Assembly: GCA_940671915.1 (NCBI GenBank)
Contig: CALNVZ010002974.1
Location: 21,265,662 to 21,329,661 of the forward strand
DNA length: 64,000 bases
Direction: 5' to 3'
From: Paracentrotus lividus
Taxonomy: Eukaryota; Echinodermata; Echinoidea; Camarodonta; Echinidae
The notes under the pieces were generated by a model that saw only the letters and a list, made by a program, of their open reading frames with translations, was not told where the DNA came from and searched no databases. Of this stretch, positions 57,002 to 64,000 are shown in pieces (the first letter of the stretch is position 1; the number at the start of each line of letters is the position of its first letter). The translations under genes were made by a program, and so were the position numbers.

Positions 57002-58090
57002 TATACCAACCGTTTCTTTCACTTTTATTTCAGTAAGTCGTTTCGGATTTCAAGCCATATAAAAACCAACGTTCGAAGGAGCTGGAGGATAGTTATCCGT
57101 AATACTAATAGTAATAAGTTTACAATAACTGATTTCTACATCACACTATTAAAATGTGATGTATAATTATATGGTTATAATAGTTACACAATACCAGGCC
57201 TACTTTGCGAATTGCTTATTTACAATCTATCTTAGTATGATGTGGATTCATTCATTGGAATACGTATAATATAAGAAGAATATAAATATTCCATTATGAT
57301 AGTTGGGGAAAAGTGGTATTTTAGATATTCGTAGAAAATTATGTAATGATATATAGATTCTTATTATTGAACATATGTCAAAAAACCACATTTTTTTCAT
57401 TTTCTCAAGGTATAGTATTGTTTTGAATTAATAGTTATATATCGCATCATGGAAAAAAGGAGTATTCTAATGAAAATATTAACATTGTATCATAGAAAAA
57501 GAATATTGTATCATGAAACCCACATTTGTTTTTCAGGCTCCATTTAATGAATTACGCTTAATATTAAATGAAAAAAAAAAGTTATAAAAAGTTGAATAAA
57601 ACAGTATGTCTTGTCATGGGGTTACAATGTAAGTGACGCAAGTATAACATTTCAATGGGTCTCAGAGTTGTTAAAACATAGTTTTGTCAAACTAGACATA
57701 ACATTAAATTGAACATAAAATATTCCTTTTACAAGAAAATGTGGTATAAATTATAATGGAAATAAAATAAAACGTTTAGCTTATGATATCATCTTTTCAT
57801 TATAATAAAGCATTGAGCTTTAGAAATCAAAGGGTTTTGAGAAAAGTGGTTTGAAGATGTCTTAGAAGTCTATTGTATTTCCCAATCCATCGTAATTTCC
57901 AGTGTGATTCTGTTTAAATTTGATTCCTTTTTATGCATGAAATGTACCAATGTCTTGCAATCTAAAATGATCAATCTATTACTATATCAATTATTGCTAT
58001 TTTGGTTCTTTTAAAATGAAAGTTCGAAATAATTGCTTTCCAAAGGAAGAACCCTCTCCCCACAAGCTGTTTTAATTTTTTTTTTATTAG
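57002..58090. other. Noncoding AT-rich stretch after the fucosyltransferase
   Basis: No further gene was recognised. It could hold the former 3' UTR; several ATTAAA/AATAAA-like motifs are present (for example near 57592 and 57763) but they are uninformative in such AT-rich DNA. Confidence 0.4.
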
Positions 58091-58092
58091 TA

Positions 58093-59300
58093 TGCTCTTT
58101 TTTCTTTTTAATCTCATGTGTTTATTATATTGTGGAATTTGATTTTAATGCTATTAAAGTGTAAGGAAAATACGTGCTGTATTATTAAATATTTGTGAGG
58201 ATATTTAAATATGACAATCATTAACAAAGCATTCCATAGTGCTTTGATGCTCCATATCGACAATAAAGCAATGTAGAAATTAGAAAGAAATCTGAATAAC
58301 TTTTGTTATTTGCCATTTTTGCCTCTACCTTGCGTCCCTAAAAACATTACACTTTTGAAATGGGTGTCAAATAAAAAATAGATTTATATCCATGGAAAGC
58401 TCATAGACTCCACTTTCATACGACATGAAAAAAAAAAGTTGAAATAATTCATGCTTGGATGAGCGCTGCTCACTTTTGTGAAGGCCTTGGAAATTACGGC
58501 GCACATGAATTCACTATTTATTCAATACCAGAAGCACTTCTACAATTCTCAACACTCTATTGTCAACAACTGCCATATTTAAATTGTAATGTGTACGTGA
58601 TTATTCATAAACAAACTGTTGAATTTATACATCATGCCATTCACTGCAATATTTGGGAAAAAGAGGTAGTTTTAAGCAATTCACAGAAAAGTAGTATCAC
58701 ACGTTTATTATTGAATACACGTCATTGCACGGCGCATGTCTATTTCCTTTTCTTTTTTAATTTCATGTTTTTATCATATTTTAATTGTGCAATTTGATTT
58801 ATATGCTATTAAATAGTGCAAGGAAATGTGTATTACAAGTGCTGTATTATTGAAACATCTGTATGCATAATGAAGTATGACAACAGTGCTTTGATGCTCC
58901 ATGTCGACAATAAAACAAAAACAAAAAACAAACAAAAAATGGTGTAAAAATCGGAAAGAAATCTGAATAACTTTTATTATTTGCTATTTGTTGTATGCAT
59001 ACCTATGTCCATAAAAACATTACACTTTTGATATGGGTGCCAAATAAAAATTATAAAATTATGAGAGGAAAGATGTATGGAAAGCTCATAGACTCCACTT
59101 TCATACATGGAAAAAGCCTCTGAAAATAATTAATGCTTGGATGAGCGCTGCTCACTTTTGTACAGTATATGGAAATTACGGCGCGCATGAATTTACTATC
59201 TATATATTCACTACCAGAAGTACTTCTTCAATTCTTAACACAATGGATCAACAACTGAAATATTTAAATTGTAATGTGTACGTAATCACTCATTAGCATT
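58093..59300 (+). repeat. Diverged tandem duplication, unit about 650 bp
   Basis: Unit 1 (58093-58740) and unit 2 (58741-59300) share, in order, CTGTATTATT, TGCTTTGATGCTCCATRTCG, GAAAGAAATCTGAATAACTT, AAAACATTACACTTTTGA, GGAAAGCTCATAGACTCCAC, TGCTTGGATGAGCGCTGCTC and AATTTAAATTGTAATGTG-type blocks. A diverged partial third copy is at about 50.86-51.06 kb. The 112-codon frame at 58459-58797 is confined to unit 1 and broken in unit 2, so it is not called a gene. Confidence 0.75.
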
Positions 59301-59466
59301 GAATTACCATGCCATGATTCACTGCATAAACCCATATCCATCATGATTCTCATAAACTCATGACAACAATCGGCAAATTTGATAACTTTTCACTTCATCC
59401 ACAGTGAACACTAATACTTTTACAGATCAGCGACAATGAATCCCGATGCAACATAATAGGCCGTGT

Positions 59467-59652
59467 TTTTTTTTTTTTTTTTTTTTTAAAGATCTTTCCG
59501 CTTCATCTAAGGACAAAAATTCTCCCAATATTTGATCAATTATTCATTTGACAGCCATTTCAAGTTTAGTTTGTTGTGGTTTGTTTTGTTTTGTTGTTGT
59601 TGTTGTTGTTTTTAGATACACGAGAGTAGCTTTTTTTTTTATGCTTTTTTGC
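59467..59652. repeat. T-rich runs and GTT repeats
   Basis: A T run at about 59467-59487, TTGTTGTTGTTGTTGTTG at 59592-59611 and a further T run near 59630. Simple sequence only. Confidence 0.8.
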
Positions 59653-59951
59653 AACTTTGTCCCGCGTGTTACCGACAAATAATTTACCATAAATATAATA
59701 ATTCACGAAGAATTTTCCATAAATATATTGATTTAAGATCCATCTCGAATGTTTTTAAATGTTTTTTGTTAGCATGCTTCAACGACCATCTGGATAAACG
59801 GACCAGACAATGCCACGAGAACCAGAACAAAGTTTGTCTGACACAGCAGAGAAATGGCAGATGATTTGCAAAGTTTGAAAATTTACTTGGATTAGCAATC
59901 ACTGCCAGTAGTTTATGGGAGTCATTACTTGCTTTCATGCATAAACCCAAT

Positions 59952-60093
59952 GCCCGAATTCACAAACGGGTTTAGTTAGTCCATGGTCTAAATCAATTGT
60001 TAAACCACGGATTTAGACCAGGTCTAAATTTTGGTATCACAAACCACCTGATTTAGACCATGGACTAACTAAACCACGTTTGTGAATTCGGGC
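59952..60093. mobile_element. 142-bp near-perfect palindromic MITE
   Basis: The ends GCCCGAATTCACAAACG and CGTTTGTGAATTCGGGC continue inward as TTTAGTTAGTCCATGGTCTA and TAGACCATGGACTAACTAAA. The whole element folds on itself with a short asymmetric centre. GCCCGAATTCACAAA ends are the same style as the element start at 15603 (GCCCAAATTCACAAAGGTGG). No target duplication is certain. Confidence 0.75.
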
Positions 60094-60650
60094 CAAAGTG
60101 TCAACTCACGAAATTAATTGCACTATTGAACTCGTAAACATTCACTATTTGTATATTTTATTATTGATCTTTATTAAAAGAACATTTAACATATACAACC
60201 ACTCATAATCTCAATTTAAATACACTTATTAAAATATTTCAATTGTATTGTAAAAAATATTTTCCTAAATAAATAACAAAATTTATATCAATCAGACGGC
60301 GGGTGATTCATTAACAGCTAAATCAACCCAACTAGGATTTAAAAATAATTTCAAAATAATTACACATATTGTTCCATATAGGATCTACTAGTAGTGAAAT
60401 TGCTTATCTCTTAGTGAATCACCCTCTATTGTTTATCTTATTTTGCTTATTTTGACAAATTTAATGACAAGAGAGGCACATAGAATGTAAGATTGTATTC
60501 TTCAAAACAATCATATAAACAATGTTACTTCATTATCAATAAAAATAAATAGTTATAGCACATGATTCAGAAGTGAGAAATCAATTAGTACTGAAAAATC
60601 ATGACAATAAATAAAACACGCCTCGCTCACATAATGTGTCACACACAGGG
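60094..60650. other. AT-rich noncoding stretch
   Basis: No gene or clear repeat was recognised. Confidence 0.4.
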
Positions 60651-61095
60651 TTAAAGGATTGAGTAACTTTCAAAAACAAGAGCAATTATATCAAGATTAA
60701 AAAATTATATTGTTCCAACAGTAAAAAACAAACTACTGAAAGTTCAGAGCAAATGGAAGTCATTTACTAACTTAAAACAGTGAAGCAAACATGCCAAGCA
60801 TACAGCCGAACACCAGTACCCTCTGCTGCTAGCTCAGCAGGCCGCTAGGACGGGGACTATACAACAGGAAATGGGTGTATGTTGTGCTATGTGGAAAAAG
60901 CACATGGTTTTATAAACCATCTGGGGTTGGTTTATAAATTTGAGTATGAAATCATTGAAGGTAAAGGAAAGCAATAAAGCTGCAATTTTGAAAAGATACC
61001 AGACTGACCTAAGTGTTTATGATTATGTTGGCAAAATAAGCTAAATCGAATAAAATGTGATTTGCATATCATTCCATGTTACTGCATCCCTTTAA
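60651..61095. mobile_element. TTAA-flanked non-autonomous element, family 2, copy 2
   Basis: TTAA at 60651-60654 and 61092-61095 flanks AGGATTGAG... and ...GCATCCCT. The 437-bp interior aligns with 22907-23361 throughout, in the same orientation. One G is missing from the left end relative to AGGGAT. The GC-rich middle (60800-60870: GCTAGCTCAGCAGGCCGCTA) is the most diverged part. Confidence 0.8.
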
Positions 61096-61664
61096 GATAA
61101 TGTAAGCTACCAACTTTGACTTCATGAACATTAATATTATGAAAAGCCAAATTTGTATATATTTACTAAAATATATTCAGATGTATATGTAGAATTATTG
61201 ACAAAGCTTTTGGATATTTAGAATAAATTTAACAGATTATGAGAAGTACATCTACACTTTTGGGCATTTGAATCTTTGAACTAAAACTTGGTGAAACACC
61301 TCCAAGTATAAATAAAGACGCAAACAAGTACATGTATGCATTGCAACAAGTGTACATGTAAATTACATTTCTCAGCTATTCATTTAAAAAAATCATTTCA
61401 TGATTGTTGATGATCAGGTCTATTTAATTGTTCTAATTGTCCATAATGAAGTTTGCTGATAAAATACAAAACATACATTACATATAATACAAAAGACATG
61501 ATACAAAAATAGACAATTCCTATTCTGGTGACAAAAGATTCATGGCATGTATGTGCATAGCACATATTATCGATCATGGCAGTTTCTCCTCATGTATTAT
61601 ATGACACATAAAATCATGTACACAATTTAATTCATTCGGATATCATGCACATTATATTATCTTA

Positions 61665-62254
61665 TACAGTGCGTCCCAGAAAAAAGTATACCCAACTTTG
61701 ACAGCCTCATATTAAAATATTATAGCTTGTGTGACCTTGAAATATATTTCATTTTTTCATTTCGTTTTTCATTTCGTTTTTCATTTCGTTTTATTTTCAA
61801 TTCCGATATATCATGATAAAGAGCAACTCATATTCTTTTCAATGATACCAAACTTATACCTGTGTTGTGACGGATGACTAAGCAGTTGGGCTTTAAAAAA
61901 CAAGCGTAAAAAGTGCCCTGTCCCAAGTTTGAGCAAAAGCAGTCCTTGCATTTCAATAGATCACGTAATCCTTCGTGCCTAATGAATGGACTCAGGAAGG
62001 CTGACCTCAAACAAACAATGAATGATCAGAAAGCCAGGGCTGCTTCTCAGACAACTTGGTACAGATCACTTTTGACCAATGTTTTTAAACACTTGAGTGT
62101 TCAGTCATCCATGACAGTATTGGTATGATTTTGGTATCATTAGATAGTATATGAGTTACTCTTTGTCATGAAATTAAAATTAATTACACATAAGTTATAC
62201 AATTTTAATATGAGGCTCTCAAATTTGGGTATACTTTTATCGGGAAGCACTGTA
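61665..62254. mobile_element. Tc1/mariner-like non-autonomous element with TA duplication
   Basis: A 586-bp element (61667-62252) flanked by TA. The left end starts CAGTGCGTCCCAGAAAAAAG then TATACCCAACTTTGA; the right end is TTTGGGTATACTTTTATCGG then GAAGCACTG. Inner sequences also fold (GATACCAAACTTATACC, GACGGATGAC against GTCATCCATGAC, GGTATGATTTTGGTATC). The 71-codon frame at 61913-62128 shows no transposase motif. It lies about 420 bp downstream of the SLC20 stop codon, possibly within or just past its 3' UTR. Confidence 0.8.
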
Positions 62255-62255
62255 T

Positions 62256-62674
62256 ACCTTCGAGTCTAACTGAATTTGGGTGTTTTTTTTTCTAAAAAGT
62301 CTTTTCTTGGGTTTTGTTTTTGATATTTCGGGTGATGGGCATGCTTCAAAAATAATGTTTTTATGAAACATTTTAAACCTAAGGGATTTCTGAAAAGGGA
62401 TGTCTTCAATTAAACAGATATAAGTTGAGAAAAATATATGCTGCTACGGGCACTGCTGCTGAGAAAGTTTGTTTGTTTGTTTTACATCTTGAATGAAAAT
62501 TAAATCCCTATAAAGTACTGTGTCTAATCCAGCCGGATCCGCAAATGGATCATGTTAGCCTCATGCAGCTGCACTTGAAGGCATTGTCTTTGACCACGTT
62601 TGACATTTTCAGCTAAGCTGGAAGCAACAGCGTACATAATTTTTGGGGAGAGTTGAATCATTAAATATGCATCA
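62256..62674 (-). other. Presumed 3' UTR or downstream region of the SLC20 gene
   Basis: This follows the SLC20 stop codon on the minus strand. No clear AATAAA is seen in this interval. The nearest convincing signal on that strand is near 61791-61796, beyond the mariner-like element, so the true transcript end is unknown. Confidence 0.35.
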
Positions 62675-62915
62675 TCATCTTATGGCAAGCTGAAGCAGGG
62701 CCATAATGGCTGCTGATAGGCCCATAGTAGCTGGGAGAGTGACCACCCAGGCTAGGACGATGGTACCAAAGAGTGACCAGTTGACTGCTTCTCTTGACCG
62801 CAACCAACCTACGGACACCACAGATCCTATCTTACAATGCGTAGTACTGATAGGGATTCCCACGTTGGATGCTAGTAACACTGTCATGGCGGCACCCAGC
62901 TCCACTGAAAACCCA
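62675..62915 (-). CDS. SLC20/PiT sodium-phosphate symporter, last coding exon
   Basis: On the minus strand a TTTTTGCAG acceptor (AG at 62917-62916) opens an exon coding about 79 residues to a TGA stop. The peptide contains [56 protein letters not shown] and ends ALLQLAIR. The [19 protein letters not shown]-like block is the hallmark of the C-terminal repeat of PiT1/PiT2 (SLC20A1/A2), plasma-membrane carriers that import phosphate with sodium and also serve some retroviruses as receptors. The membrane segments expected at the C-terminus are present. The first base of the exon completes a split Ser codon. Earlier exons must lie beyond 64000. I cannot tell which paralogue this is. Confidence 0.92.
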
Positions 62916-64000
62916 CTGCAAAAAGATACACAATCAAAAGCATTTTGTAAGAAAAGATTTCCAAGATTGCCATATGTGACCCTCCACCTCAAAATCACCA
63001 ATAAGTTGTCGAAATTCATATTTGGATTTGATGTGCTTTCTGAAGTCCGAAGGTGATTAGTCCAAAAGTTTGTTGGTCTGAAGGTTCAATTCTCAAAAAA
63101 AAAAAAAAAAAAAGAACTAATATGAGGGATATTCCTGTTTGATTCTCTGAAAATGAAATAAGATCCAAAATTGAAAGGTTTGAAAGGTTTGCCAATCATA
63201 AAATGAAATAAGGTTTATTTGTCTGAAATGGAAAATGGGTATTTTAATATTGAACTAAATGAATTAAAAACTTATTTCATTCTCAGATCAATGAGACTCA
63301 TTTCATTTTCTGATTAAAAAATCCTACATTTTATTTCACTTTTGGATTAATGAACCCAAATTCATTTTCAGAATGATGGAGCTTCTGACTATTGCATCAG
63401 ATCAAATTTTCTAATAAATGAGCGTTTCGGACAAATAACCATTCAGGTGTAGAAAATTTGTTTGTTTGACAAAAATACTTTTGGAGAGCGCAGCCCTAAT
63501 TGTTTAATAGCACAGGGCTACTCTGCAAGACGGTCCATGAAATGAATAACATAGGTATATGGTCTAATTCTTTTTGTACTGATGTATTCAACAGTAAAAT
63601 TAAAAAGGCAATGAATAGATAATCAGTGGCTTTTTATGAATACATACTGACCCCTTTATACACCTCAATGGGTATGCATACTACTTGTAATAGCCATACA
63701 TCACTGCTAGCTAAATTTTTTACACAGACATGTACGTAATAGGGAAAACAAAATGTGCACAAAAAGAATGCAACAGTAAGGAGGATAGACAATACTCTGT
63801 CAAGACATTTTGGCAGTGTGCATGCAAAATTTATCACATTTTCCCACTCAATTTTCATTATTGAGTATCATATAAATTCTTACTTTTTATGCTAAGACAT
63901 GCTCAAATGGTATCAGAGCTGCCAACATTGGGATGATAGAATCCAGAAGATTTTGCGGAGATATGATTTTGTGAGGCAAAACACATGTGCCTTGCGGCGC
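62916..64000 (-). other. Intron of the SLC20 gene (continues past the window)
   Basis: Upstream of the last exon on the minus strand. No preceding SLC20 exon was recognised before the window ends. It contains an A run near 63097-63114 and several repeated TTTCATTTTC/ATGAAATAAG motifs (63150-63370). The 74-codon hydrophobic frame at 63634-63858 on the minus strand does not resemble SLC20. Confidence 0.6.

Noticed and set aside
58459-58797. 112-codon plus-strand open frame
   Set aside because: The frame is not kept in the neighbouring duplicate unit, so selection for coding is unlikely.
61913-62128. Transposase fragment in the mariner-like element
   Set aside because: The 71-codon frame shows no DDE/D or helix-turn-helix motif and sits within imperfect inverted repeats.

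Overview
The window looks like non-bacterial, intron-containing DNA from a marine invertebrate deuterostome. An echinoderm, perhaps a sea urchin, is my best guess. It is AT-rich (GC estimated by eye at about one third), gene-poor and full of short palindromic repeats, with frequent small motifs such as GTAGGCCTAC and ACATGTA. The two recognisable proteins are animal families: a Golgi alpha-1,3-fucosyltransferase (GT10) and a PiT/SLC20 sodium-phosphate symporter. The species assignment is an inference from sequence texture.

Gene content is sparse. On the plus strand at about 55.70-57.00 kb lies an intronless fucosyltransferase that is clearly recognisable but broken by frame changes and a stop, so it is probably a pseudogene. 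On the minus strand at 62.68-62.92 kb lies the last coding exon of an SLC20 transporter; the rest of that gene continues beyond the right edge. A likely first coding exon with a signal peptide and a good splice donor sits on the minus strand at 46.90-47.01 kb in a GC-rich patch. Two weaker exon candidates lie on the minus strand at 13.51-13.75 kb and 42.00-42.10 kb. I see no functional RNA gene and no intact transposase or reverse transcriptase.

Most of what can be described is non-autonomous mobile DNA. A TA-flanked near-perfect palindrome lies at 3.50-4.35 kb and a Tc1/mariner-like one at 61.67-62.25 kb. Four copies of one TTA/TAA-flanked MITE family lie at 9.23, 28.12, 53.1 and 53.65 kb. 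Five copies from four families of TTAA-flanked elements lie at 17.97, 22.91, 48.75, 50.02 and 60.66 kb. There are two copies of a 215-bp foldback (14.92 and 35.20 kb) and two of a double-module palindrome (2.69 and 32.03 kb). Elements with GACAAYTRCYCC-type ends and telomere-like TTAGGG-type interiors recur several times. Two tRNA-derived SINE-like sequences and a SINE with an (ATT)n tail are present.

The most striking structure is a 2.9-kb foldback element at 35.75-38.64 kb. Both arms are arrays of a unit of about 155 bp in opposite orientation, flanked by a TTA duplication, in the style of the sea urchin TU and Drosophila FB foldback transposons. Other tandem arrays include a 65-bp repeat interrupted by a foldback insertion (25.0 kb), a degenerate telomere-like tract (12.2 kb), a long ATC microsatellite (9.8-10.2 kb), an array with repeated GCGCTTCGCGCTCGC cores (54.4-55.2 kb) and a diverged duplication of about 650 bp (58.1-59.3 kb).
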